Positions 1 through 5,970 of a stretch of DNA of 6,081 bases are shown in pieces; the stretch's first letter is position 1, and the number at the start of each line of letters is the position of its first letter. The notes under the pieces are model-generated. The model saw nothing but the letters and a program-made list of their open reading frames with translations. It was not told where the DNA came from and made no database searches. A program made the position numbers and the translations under genes. This DNA comes from JASFRI01 sp050115015 (lineage in GTDB: Bacteria > Acidobacteriota > Polarisedimenticolia > CBDVAL01): positions 1 to 6,081 of the forward strand of contig JASFRI010000265.1 of assembly GCA_050115015.1 (NCBI GenBank), written 5' to 3'.

Positions 1-672
1 GTCCAGGAGGTCGGGCCCGCTGATCCCGCCCCAGATGACCATCTCGGTCCCGGTCCAGACGGCCGAGTGCGCGTAGCGCTCCTGGGGGGAGTTGAGCAAC
101 TGCGTCGGCGTCCACTCGTCGGCCACCGGATCGTAGCGGCCGCCGGATTTCGTCGCGCCGCCGGCGCTGCCGCCCCAGACGACCATCTCGGTGCCGGTCC
201 AGACCGCGACCGCCCCCTGCCGGGGCGGCGGGACGTTCGTGCCCCCGGTGGCGACCCAGGTGTCGGTGGAGGGGTCGTAGCGGCCGCCACTGGTGAGGCC
301 GGTGATGCCGAAGGCCCCGCCCCAGACGATCATCTCGGTGTCGGCCCATACCGCCACGTGACCCGTCCTCGCCTGCGGGGCGTTCACCGTGGACATGGGC
401 GACCAGGTGTTGGTGGCCGGATCGTAGATGCCACCGTCGTTCCGCTGGTCCACCGCGTCCTTCCCCGCCCAGACGATCATCACACTGCCCGTCCAGACCG
501 CCGTGTGCTGGCTCCGGGCGGCGGGCACCCCGTCGGTGGACGTCTGGATCCACGAGTCCGTCAGCGGATCGTACTTTCCGCCGGTGGCCAGAACGGGAAT
601 GAGTCCGGTGCCCCCCCAGACCACCATCTCGCTGCCGGTCCAGATCGCCGTGTGGTTGATCCGGGGCTCCGG
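1..672 (-). repeat. Tandem kelch-coding repeats, period about 147 bp
   Basis: Five in-frame copies encode kelch units. The Trp that opens each WTG(T/S)EM-type core falls at residues 318, 367, 416, 465 and 513, spacing 49, 49, 49 and 48 residues. Similarity is visible in the DNA too: blocks around 27-65, 171-210, 316-355, 462-500 and 610-650 share long runs coding for the WTGTEMVVWGG core. The second copy has Ala for the first Gly of the WGG motif (VWAGKD), and the third has Ala-Asp in place of Thr-Gly (VWADTE). More copies may lie beyond the left edge. Confidence 0.9.
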
Positions 673-1593
673 GATGTCGTCCAGCTGGCCGTTCGTCCAC
701 TGCTCCTGGGCCTGGCAGACCTCGAGGGACTCCAGCGAGGACAGGTTCGCCCGCGGGGAGGCCACCGGATCCACCGGGACGGTCTCGAAGACGGGTCCCA
801 TCTCGTCCCACCAGTCCTCCCAGGAGCGCTTGGGGACCGTGTACGTGCCGATGCGGGCGACGCCGGGCCCCTCGTCGAGAACCACGTGGAACGAGAAGCC
901 GTCCCGTGATTCCTTGATGGAACCGATCGCGCCGACCTCCTCCGGCGCACGGGCACGCAGGCGCTCGAACCGGTCCGCGGCGACCTCCATGCGCGGCGCC
1001 CCGCCGGCCCGCGCACGGGAGCCGGGGGAGGGAGTGCCGTCCGCACGGCGCACGAGCTCGATGACGGTCCAGCGATCGTCCCGGGACGGGTCGAAGCGGC
1101 CGCGCTCCATCCAGGCCCGGGCATCGGCGGCCTCCTCCCGGGCGGCGCCGTGGATGCGCTGGTCGTAAGCGAAGAAGTTCCGGGTAAGGCGCTCCACCAG
1201 GGAGGCCCGCACGAAGGTCTCCTGGATCAGGAAGGGATCGTCGTCCAGGGCGTGGAAGATCTCCTGCAGGCGATCCGGGAACCGGCTGTCCCGGCGGATG
1301 CGCGCGAGCTCCCGCTGGAGGGCCTCTGCGGTCACCGGGCGGCCCCAGTAGCGCTCCAGGGCGGCGGACCGGAGGAGCGCGTCGTGGACCTTGTCCTCCA
1401 GCACGTCCTGGGACAGCTTCCTCGGCGCCTCGCCGGCCGGCCGGATCCGGTGGGCCTCGTAGACCCTCTCGATCGCCTCCTGCGCCAGGACCCGGTCCTG
1501 GAACGTCAGGGTGCCGGAAGCCGCCGCCGCGAGCGAGGACGCGGCGACGATGAGGGTCAGGAGGGCGGAACGACGGATCGAGCGTGGGGACAT
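1..1593 (-). CDS. Secreted kelch-repeat protein with SurA-like N-terminal region (partial, C-terminus missing)
   Basis: The frame is open from an ATG at 1593 to the left edge, giving 531 residues with no stop, so the C-terminus lies outside the window. Residues 1-25 look like a Sec signal peptide: a basic start (SPRSIRR), then a hydrophobic and Ala-rich stretch. Residues 35-150 are helical and charged and recall the SurA-type N-terminal region of parvulin-like chaperones; residues 170-255 could be a degenerate parvulin domain. From about residue 308 five kelch repeats follow, with cores such as WTGSEMVVWGG (318-328) and a GG(R/K)YDP...W strand in each full unit. Such repeats build a beta-propeller, so a surface or periplasmic binding role is likely, but the ligand is unknown. 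One Cys (293) sits just before the propeller. An AGGAG at 1605-1609, 11 nt from the ATG, supports this start. The gene probably has its own promoter at 1742-1770. Confidence 0.9.
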   Translation of the reverse strand, partial: MSPRSIRRSALLTLIVAASSLAAAASGTLTFQDRVLAQEAIERVYEAHRIRPAGEAPRKLSQDVLEDKVHDALLRSAALERYWGRPVTAEALQRELARIRRDSRFPDRLQEIFHALDDDPFLIQETFVRASLVERLTRNFFAYDQRIHGAAREEAADARAWMERGRFDPSRDDRWTVIELVRRADGTPSPGSRARAGGAPRMEVAADRFERLRARAPEEVGAIGSIKESRDGFSFHVVLDEGPGVARIGTYTVPKRSWEDWWDEMGPVFETVPVDPVASPRANLSSLESLEVCQAQEQWTNGQLDDIPEPRINHTAIWTGSEMVVWGGTGLIPVLATGGKYDPLTDSWIQTSTDGVPAARSQHTAVWTGSVMIVWAGKDAVDQRNDGGIYDPATNTWSPMSTVNAPQARTGHVAVWADTEMIVWGGAFGITGLTSGGRYDPSTDTWVATGGTNVPPPRQGAVAVWTGTEMVVWGGSAGGATKSGGRYDPVADEWTPTQLLNSPQERYAHSAVWTGTEMVIWGGISGPDLLD

Positions 1594-1741
1594 GGTGGTA
1601 TCAGCTCCTCGGCGCCTGCACCGGCGGCACCGGATACGCCCCGCACCCTGCCGGCGGACACCGTGAGGCGCGGTTCTGAGCGGAGATCGAGACATCTGTT
1701 GCCAGCGAACCGGCCGGCCTGCCACGACCGGGGATCTCATT

Positions 1742-1770
1742 TAGATACCGCTCAACTCCAGCGCCGTCAA
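1742..1770 (-). promoter_or_regulatory. Candidate sigma-70-type promoter for the kelch gene
   Basis: On the minus strand, TTGACG (1770-1765, 5 of 6 matches to the -35 consensus) is followed after exactly 17 bases by TATCTA (1747-1742, 3 of 6 matches), which runs into AAAT. The site lies in the most AT-rich part of the gap and would give a leader of about 140 nt before the ATG at 1593. The -35 and spacing are good but the -10 is weak, so this is a prediction only. Confidence 0.4.
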
Positions 1771-1794
1771 GCCGGGAGTCACCGCCGCCGGGGC

Positions 1795-1811
1795 GGAGCG
1801 GCCGCCGCTCC
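1795..1811. repeat. GC-rich inverted repeat
   Basis: The arms GGAGCGG (1795-1801) and CCGCTCC (1805-1811) are perfectly complementary around a 3-base CCG loop. It lies just upstream of the candidate kelch promoter and downstream of the monooxygenase gene. It could be a second transcription-ending hairpin or chance structure in GC-rich DNA. Confidence 0.35.
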
Positions 1812-1853
1812 CCCGGGTTCCACATGTGATTTCAGGCACTTCGGGGCGGCGTT

Positions 1854-1880
1854 CCCCTCCCTGTTAACGCCCGGGAGGGG
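1854..1880 (-). terminator. Possible terminator hairpin of the monooxygenase gene
   Basis: Arms CCCCTCCC (1854-1861) and GGGAGGGG (1873-1880) form a perfect 8-bp stem with an 11-nt loop. The stem begins 19 nt past the monooxygenase stop codon. No U-run follows on the minus strand, so it is not a classical intrinsic terminator; in GC-rich bacteria such hairpins may still end or stabilise transcripts. Position is the main support. Confidence 0.4.
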
Positions 1881-1899
1881 TGTCCGATTCCGGCCCGCC

Positions 1900-3042
1900 T
1901 CAGGGCTCCGGATGCTCGCGGCACCACGCCTCGTAGCGCTCCACGAAGGCGGGATCCCGGCGGCGGAGCTTCTCCCGGTCGATCCGGTCGCTCCGGGTCA
2001 TCAGCTCGTAGGCCAGGGCGAGGGGCGCCAGCCGCATGCGGGTCTGCGCCTGCTCGAACCAGCTCAGGCTCGCGGCCGCGGCATGCTGGAGGGCGTCCAC
2101 CACCGGCTTGCGGACCTCCTCGAAGCGGGCCAGGGCCCGCGGAACCTCCGAGGTCTCCCGGAAGCAGCCGGCCAGCGCGATGGCGTCCTCCAGGGCCAGC
2201 TTCGTGCCGGAGCCGATGGAGAAGTGGGCCGTATGGAGCGCGTCCCCGAGCAGCACTACCGGTGGGTCCTGCCAGCAGGCGTTGCGGACCAGCAGGAAGT
2301 TCAGCCACCGGACGAAGTTGTTCGTCAGCAGCCGCTCCCCCTGCAGGTCGTCCGCGAACACGCCCTCGAGGTAGGCGACCACCTCGACCTCGGATCGCTC
2401 GCCGAGGCGGGCCCGCTCCCAGGCGTCATCGACGCACTCGACGATGAAGGTGCTGGTGGAGCCGTCGAACTTGTAGGAGTGGGCCGTGAACAGGCCGTCC
2501 TGGTTCTGGCGGAAGGTCAGCGTGAGCCCGTGGAACAGCCGGTGCGTGCCCAGCCAGATGTACTTGTTCCGGCCGTAGGCGAGCTGGGGCCGGAAGCGGT
2601 CCTGGTAGGTCCGGCGGACCAGGCTGTTGGCGCCATCCGCCCCGACCAGCAGGTCCGCGCTGCGGAGGGCCTCGATGTCCTTGACGTTCGTGCGGAAGTG
2701 GAGGTCGACGCCGAGGTCCCGACAGCGCTCCTGCAGGATGTTCAGGAAGCGCACCCGGGCGATCCCGGAGAAGCGGTTGCCTCGGATCGAGACCTTCTTC
2801 CCGCGATGCACGACGTCCACGTTGTCCCAGGTCTCGAAGGAGCGGGTGATCGCCTGGTGCGTCGGGGCGTCCGCCTCCTCCAGGTAGGACATCGTCTGAT
2901 CCGAGAAGACGATTCCCCAGCCGTAGGTGTCGTCGGGCCCGTCCCGCTCGTAGAGCGTGACCCGATGGCTCGGGTCCAGCTTCTTCATCAGGATGGCGAG
3001 GTAGAGGCCCGCGGGGCCGCCGCCGACGATCTCGATCCTCAT
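1900..3042 (-). CDS. FAD-dependent monooxygenase, VioD / salicylyl-CoA 5-hydroxylase N-domain type
   Basis: The 380-residue product is a complete group A flavoprotein monooxygenase. The FAD dinucleotide-binding loop GGGPAG is at residues 7-12 with the ribose-binding acidic E32; the DG motif GADGANS is at 134-140; the second FAD motif GDALHTAHFSIGSGTK is at 266-281. YGRNKYIW (156-163) and STFIVEC (197-203) are shared, from memory, with VioD of violacein synthesis and with the hydroxylase half of salicylyl-CoA 5-hydroxylase and 2-aminobenzoyl-CoA monooxygenase/reductase. Those CoA enzymes usually carry a C-terminal old-yellow-enzyme domain; this protein stops before it, at VioD-like length. It should use FAD, NAD(P)H and O2 to hydroxylate an aromatic substrate in the cytosol, but the substrate is unknown. 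GGAG at 3047-3050, 4-5 nt from the ATG, supports this start. The frame stays open further upstream only as antisense of the protease gene. No CoA ligase, OYE or violacein genes are nearby. Confidence 0.9.
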   Translation of the reverse strand: MRIEIVGGGPAGLYLAILMKKLDPSHRVTLYERDGPDDTYGWGIVFSDQTMSYLEEADAPTHQAITRSFETWDNVDVVHRGKKVSIRGNRFSGIARVRFLNILQERCRDLGVDLHFRTNVKDIEALRSADLLVGADGANSLVRRTYQDRFRPQLAYGRNKYIWLGTHRLFHGLTLTFRQNQDGLFTAHSYKFDGSTSTFIVECVDDAWERARLGERSEVEVVAYLEGVFADDLQGERLLTNNFVRWLNFLLVRNACWQDPPVVLLGDALHTAHFSIGSGTKLALEDAIALAGCFRETSEVPRALARFEEVRKPVVDALQHAAAASLSWFEQAQTRMRLAPLALAYELMTRSDRIDREKLRRRDPAFVERYEAWCREHPEP

Positions 3043-3074
3043 GGTCTCTCCGGATGGACGACCGAGTTGCCAAC

Positions 3075-3103
3075 ATGGTATCCCGGATGCACCCTCGGGG
3101 AAA
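3075..3103 (-). promoter_or_regulatory. Weak candidate promoter of the monooxygenase gene
   Basis: On the minus strand a TACCAT hexamer (3080-3075, 4 of 6) lies 17 bases after TTTCCC (3103-3098, 3 of 6). The -10 is identical to that of the opposing protease promoter. The -35 is poor, and support comes mainly from position: the leader to the ATG at 3042 would be about 26 nt. Confidence 0.25.
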
Positions 3104-3110
3104 GCCGGCT

Positions 3111-3140
3111 TTGACCGGGCCTCCCGGCGGCTGGTACCAT
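3111..3140 (+). promoter_or_regulatory. Candidate promoter of the metalloprotease gene
   Basis: TTGACC (3111-3116, 5 of 6) and TACCAT (3135-3140, 4 of 6) are separated by 18 bases. Transcription would begin near 3147, leaving a leader of about 36 nt to the GTG at 3184. The -10 element overlaps the upstream ATG at 3139, so if this promoter is real that ATG cannot be the start. Confidence 0.45.
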
Positions 3141-3173
3141 GCACCGCTCCGGCAGCCCCCGCGGCCGCCGGCG

Positions 3174-3179
3174 AGGAGG
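3174..3179 (+). promoter_or_regulatory. Ribosome binding site that decides the protease start
   Basis: AGGAGG lies 4 nt before the GTG at 3184, within a GAGGAGG run. No comparable site precedes the in-frame ATG at 3139. This favours the GTG, which also gives a more compact signal peptide. Confidence 0.6.
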
Positions 3180-3183
3180 CCCC

Positions 3184-4458
3184 GTGCCCCGCATCCGAGC
3201 CCTTCCCGTCCTGCTGACCCTGCTGATCGCGATCCCCGCCGTCGCCGGGAGCCCGGCAACGCTCTCGACCCTCACCCCGGAGGAGGCGACCGCCCTGACC
3301 CGCAAGGTGGCGGCCCGGGTCGAGGCCATCCGAGGGCTGGAGTTCCTGAAGGAGGTCCCGGTGGAGGTGGTGGACGACGCCGCGGCCCGCAGGCATTTCC
3401 AGCAGCGCTTCGAGGCCCTGATGCCGCCCGAGCGGCTCGCGGCCCAGTCGAGGGCGTACGGGCAGCTCGGGCTGCTGCCGCCGGACCTGAACCTGGTGGA
3501 CCTGGTGTTCGACCTGCTCGAGGAGCAGGCGGGCGGCTACTACGATCCCGACGTGGGCACGTTCTTTCTGCTCGATGACATGCCCGCCGCCATCGCGCCG
3601 CTGCTGATCGCCCACGAGCTGACCCACGCGCTGGACGACCAGCACTTCCGGATCGACGAGATCTTCGAGCGGCACCTGGACGACGACGATCGCACCGCGG
3701 CCATCAGCGCCGTGGTGGAGGGCAGCGGTACTCTCGTGATGACGATGTACTCGACGCAGGAGATCATGGCCCGGCGGATCACCCCGGAGGATCTGGCCGC
3801 CCTGCAGGAGACCGAGGCCGGAAAGGCCGAGAGGATGCTGGCGGCTCCGCCGGTGCTGCAGCGGGCGCTGCTGGCGCCGTATCTGCTCGGGCAGGTGTTC
3901 CTCGTGCGGGGGAACATCACGAAGATGCTCACCGGTCCAGACATGGCCGACGTGGACCGGGCCTTCCGATCCCCCCCGGAGTCCTTCGAGCAGATCCTCC
4001 ACCCGGAGAAGTACTGGTCGCAGGAGAAGCACGACCCGCCGCGGCGGGTGGAGCTTCCCGACCTGGCGGCGGTGCTGGGCGCGGGATGGACCGTCCGCGG
4101 GCGCGGCACCCTGGGGGAGCTGGACGCGGCCACCCTCACCGGCGCGGGCGCCGTGGCGCCGGACTCGATCCAGGCCGTCTCGGCGGCGGCCTGGACGAAC
4201 GAGGCGGCGGCGGGCTGGGGGGGCGACCGCTGGGTCCTGCTCTCCGACGGTACCCGCTGGGTGACGGTGCTGGCCACCTTGTGGGATACCGAGGGGGACG
4301 CCCTGGAGTTCATGGATGCCGTCGACCTGGACGCCTTCGCGAACCTGTCCCGCCGGCGGGACGCCGTCGTGGTGGTGGCGGGCGAGCCGGGGGATCGGGC
4401 GCCGGCCCTGGCCGGGGCCGTCCTGGACGTCCTGGCCCCGGCGGCGGGCGCCGACTGA
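3184..4458 (+). CDS. Secreted HExxH zinc metalloprotease-like protein
   Basis: The 424-residue product starts at a GTG behind AGGAGG. Residues 1-21 form a signal peptide: basic PRIR, a Leu-rich core and a probable cut after AVA (19-21). The catalytic helix HELTH is at 144-148 within AHELTHALDDQHF; E179 in VVEGSG, 31 residues on, is a plausible third zinc ligand, as in gluzincins. YYDP (119-122) followed by a short strand is typical of this poorly characterised family as I recall it. The C-terminal third contains a WGGDRWVLL...WVTVLATLWD stretch and ends in a helix after VVVVAGEPG. It probably acts outside the cytoplasm; the substrate is unknown. An ATG at 3139 would add 15 residues, rich in Arg and Gly, but lacks a ribosome site and overlaps the candidate -10. 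The gene is divergent from the monooxygenase and converges on the small membrane protein gene with a 23-base gap. Confidence 0.88.
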   Translation: MPRIRALPVLLTLLIAIPAVAGSPATLSTLTPEEATALTRKVAARVEAIRGLEFLKEVPVEVVDDAAARRHFQQRFEALMPPERLAAQSRAYGQLGLLPPDLNLVDLVFDLLEEQAGGYYDPDVGTFFLLDDMPAAIAPLLIAHELTHALDDQHFRIDEIFERHLDDDDRTAAISAVVEGSGTLVMTMYSTQEIMARRITPEDLAALQETEAGKAERMLAAPPVLQRALLAPYLLGQVFLVRGNITKMLTGPDMADVDRAFRSPPESFEQILHPEKYWSQEKHDPPRRVELPDLAAVLGAGWTVRGRGTLGELDAATLTGAGAVAPDSIQAVSAAAWTNEAAAGWGGDRWVLLSDGTRWVTVLATLWDTEGDALEFMDAVDLDAFANLSRRRDAVVVVAGEPGDRAPALAGAVLDVLAPAAGAD

Positions 4459-4481
4459 CGGGCCCCCGGCCCGGACCCGCC

Positions 4482-4637
4482 TCAGTCCGGCCTGTCGGAC
4501 GGGAGGCGCGCGCCCCGGCCGGCCTCCACGAGCCGGAACGTCACGAACAGGATCAGCCGCATCGACAGGGCGCCGAGGGCCACCCCGGCTAGGGTGGCGG
4601 CGGTGACCGTCGTCGTCAGGAGCATCGTCTCGTTCAT
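4482..4637 (-). CDS. Small single-pass membrane protein (51 aa)
   Basis: I do not recognise this protein. It runs from an ATG at 4637 to a TGA at 4484-4482 and has a polar start (MNETM), one hydrophobic segment at about residues 6-34 including LAGVALGALSMRLILFVTF, and a short basic C-terminal tail with several Arg. The start is well supported by GGAGGT at 4649-4644 with 6-nt spacing, one of the best ribosome sites in the window. By the positive-inside rule the tail would be cytoplasmic. It lies 87 nt downstream of the TPR gene on the same strand, with a strong hairpin between, and ends 23 bases from the stop of the converging protease gene. It could be an accessory subunit of a membrane complex, but nothing here shows which. 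Confidence 0.68.
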   Translation of the reverse strand: MNETMLLTTTVTAATLAGVALGALSMRLILFVTFRLVEAGRGARLPSDRPD

Positions 4638-4643
4638 CGGGCT

Positions 4644-4649
4644 ACCTCC
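4644..4649 (-). promoter_or_regulatory. Strong ribosome binding site of the small membrane protein
   Basis: On the minus strand GGAGGT sits 6 nt before the ATG at 4637. It is close to the ideal anti-16S complement and spacing, and is the main reason to accept such a short gene. Confidence 0.65.
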
Positions 4650-4676
4650 GCCTCGGTGCCGGGCCGGAGCGAAGAG

Positions 4677-4703
4677 GGGCCGCGGGGGGAGGCCCCGCGG
4701 CCC
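4677..4703 (-). terminator. Strong GC hairpin after the TPR gene
   Basis: A perfect 11-bp stem (GGGCCGCGGGG at 4677-4687, CCCCGCGGCCC at 4693-4703) encloses a 5-nt loop. It begins 21 nt after the TPR stop codon. Read on the minus strand it is followed by CTCTTCGCTCC, only mildly U-rich. It may end the TPR transcript, or act as a partial terminator or mRNA-stabilising hairpin ahead of the small membrane protein gene, whose ATG is 39 nt further on. Confidence 0.6.
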
Positions 4704-4724
4704 GGTCGGTGCTGCCGTTGCCCT

Positions 4725-5717
4725 TCAGTCGGTGCCGTCCTCGGGGGGCTGGACCTCGGCCACCGCGACGGCGCCCTCGTCCGCCTCGACGGCGGGGACG
4801 TCGGGCACGTCGACCAGCGGCTCGAGGCGGGCCAGGTTGACCGCGGCCCGCTCGTGGCCGGCGTCCAGCTCGACCGCACGGCGGTAGGCGGCCACCGCCT
4901 CCTCGCGGAAGCCGTTCAGCTCCATTGCCATCCCCAGGTTGTTCTGGATGTAGGCGACCTCGGTCTCGAGGGACGCGGCGGTGCGGAACGCCTCCAGGGC
5001 GTCCAGGTCCTTGTCTTGGGCCAGCAGCGTCAGCCCCAGGAGGTTCCAGACGTACCCGTTGTCCGGATCGGACTCGAGGCTGACCGCCAGCGCGGCGCCG
5101 GCCTCCTCCTGCTCCCCGAGGTTGTGGAGGGAGCGGCCGCGCAGGAACTGGGCCCCCGCGTTCTCCGGGTCGAGGGCGACAGCCTTCTCGGCGGCCTCGA
5201 GTGCGTGGTCGTAGTCACCGCGGTCGTTCTGGATCCGCGACAGGTTGACGAAGGTCTTGATCGCCGCCCCGTCCAGCTCGGCGGCACGGTCCATCGCCTC
5301 GGCGGCCTCGTCGAGCCGCCCGTCCTTCCAAAGGGCGAGGCCGAGCAGGTACTGCGGGTAGGGGCGGTCGGGCCGCGCCTCCACCTCCGCGAGGAGGTAG
5401 GCGACGGCGTGGCCGAACTCCCGGGCCTGGAACTTCTCGATCCCCCGGGCGAGGTAGTTCACGCCCGGCTCGACCTGGTACGCCTCCGCCTCCTCGGGCG
5501 TCCCGGCGGAGACGGGCTCCGGAACCGCCGGCGTGGCGGGGACGGAAGCCGGCCGGACCTGGGCCGTGGCGGGCTCGGTGGTCGCCGGCAGGCGGGCCGG
5601 CGCGATCCCGGGGGCCGTGGGTTCCTCGCGCCCCATCAGCGACAGCCCCACGATGGAGGCCAGGCCGACGGCGACGACGGCGGCAACGGTGAGGGCGAGC
5701 TTGCGATCGCTGTCCAT
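4725..5717 (-). CDS. Membrane-anchored TPR protein
   Basis: The product has 330 residues. A short charged start (MDSDRK) precedes a transmembrane segment at about 7-29, with no clear cleavage site, so it is probably an N-in anchor. A Pro/Ala/Thr-rich linker follows (about 32-72). Six tetratricopeptide repeats occupy roughly 86-117, 119-150, 153-185, 187-219, 221-252 and 253-287, with typical LGLAL, A..A...A and LDP positions. An acidic, Val/Ala-rich tail ends the protein. TPR arrays bind partner proteins; here the array would face the periplasm, pointing to a scaffold or envelope role with unknown partner. AGGAGG at 5728-5723, 5 nt before the ATG, fixes the start; the frame is open a further 81 codons upstream, but that part has no such site and reads as low-quality sequence. 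The small membrane protein gene lies downstream on the same strand. Confidence 0.9.
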   Translation of the reverse strand: MDSDRKLALTVAAVVAVGLASIVGLSLMGREEPTAPGIAPARLPATTEPATAQVRPASVPATPAVPEPVSAGTPEEAEAYQVEPGVNYLARGIEKFQAREFGHAVAYLLAEVEARPDRPYPQYLLGLALWKDGRLDEAAEAMDRAAELDGAAIKTFVNLSRIQNDRGDYDHALEAAEKAVALDPENAGAQFLRGRSLHNLGEQEEAGAALAVSLESDPDNGYVWNLLGLTLLAQDKDLDALEAFRTAASLETEVAYIQNNLGMAMELNGFREEAVAAYRRAVELDAGHERAAVNLARLEPLVDVPDVPAVEADEGAVAVAEVQPPEDGTD

Positions 5718-5722
5718 GTCAT

Positions 5723-5728
5723 CCTCCT
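5723..5728 (-). promoter_or_regulatory. Ribosome binding site that decides the TPR start
   Basis: AGGAGG on the minus strand lies 5 nt before the ATG at 5717. It selects this ATG over upstream in-frame starts as far as 5960, and the chosen start puts the hydrophobic anchor at the N-terminus. Confidence 0.7.
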
Positions 5729-5852
5729 CGGTCACCCCTTGCCGGTGGGGGCCTGTGCTTCGTCGGGGGCGGGTCCCGGCGACCCGGCGGCCGGCGACGT
5801 TCCGGCGCGCACCCACCTCTACAGCGAGGACGATGCCAGCGCGCGGATCGCG

Positions 5853-5882
5853 ATTATCTATAGTCATTTCAATGGCTTGAAA
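5853..5882 (-). promoter_or_regulatory. Candidate promoter of the TPR gene with overlapping inverted repeat
   Basis: On the minus strand GATAAT (5858-5853, 5 of 6) lies 18 bases after TTTCAA (5882-5877), a weak -35. The -35 is one arm of a perfect inverted repeat TTTCAA-N4-TTGAAA (5867-5882), an operator-like arrangement. The site is within the most AT-rich patch of the window and would give a leader of about 130 nt. Confidence 0.4.
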
Positions 5883-5970
5883 GGCACCTGACGGTTTTCG
5901 CCATCCCTGCGTATCCGTGTCCCTGCAGCCACAGGCGTGTCCCACCTCCCCCGCCCCCACGGCCCCCCTC

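Larger units (their letters stand above)
1594..1899. other. Non-coding gap between kelch and monooxygenase genes
   Basis: I find no supported gene in this 306-base stretch. It is less GC-rich around 1735-1770, where a candidate promoter lies. It also contains two stem-loops, at 1795-1811 and 1854-1880. Together these suggest that the two flanking minus-strand genes are separate transcription units. Long open frames crossing it on the plus strand run antisense to both neighbours and look like composition artefacts. Confidence 0.7.
3043..3183. promoter_or_regulatory. Divergent promoter region with central palindrome
   Basis: This 141-base gap separates the start codons of the minus-strand monooxygenase and the plus-strand protease. 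A perfect 12-bp palindrome AAAGCCGGCTTT (3101-3112) lies near its middle and touches candidate -35 elements facing both ways. Two partial direct repeats, TGGTA then ATGCACC, occur at 3076-3093 and 3132-3145. The arrangement would allow one regulator to control both genes, though no regulator gene is visible here. Confidence 0.5.

Noticed and set aside
1..672. Regular 147-bp periodicity considered as a CRISPR or non-coding satellite
   Set aside because: The period is a multiple of three, in frame, and encodes conserved kelch cores, so it is protein-repeat coding sequence.
67..1168. Plus-strand open frames across the kelch gene
   Set aside because: They are antisense shadows of the kelch repeats; their own repeats (PDDHL-type) merely mirror the 147-bp period.
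1150..3114. Plus-strand open frame of 654 codons
   Set aside because: It is antisense to the kelch gene and the monooxygenase and crosses the gap between them. Both minus-strand products have clear domains, and the plus-strand translation shows no recognisable motif. Long spurious frames are expected in such GC-rich DNA.
3043..4032. Upstream extension of the monooxygenase frame to 710 codons
   Set aside because: The extension is antisense to the protease gene, whose HExxH motif and signal peptide are clear. The ATG at 3042 has a ribosome site and starts exactly at the FAD-binding strand.
5833..5880. 15-codon plus-strand frame beginning ATGCCAGCG
   Set aside because: The GAGGA before it is only 2 nt from the ATG, the peptide is featureless, and it overlaps the candidate TPR promoter.
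4656..5891. Plus-strand open frame of 411 codons
   Set aside because: It is antisense to the TPR gene along its whole length and has a low-complexity Gly/Arg/Val composition without domains.
5718..5960. 81-codon upstream extension of the TPR frame
   Set aside because: It has no good ribosome site and would bury the transmembrane anchor; AGGAGG before 5717 decides the start.
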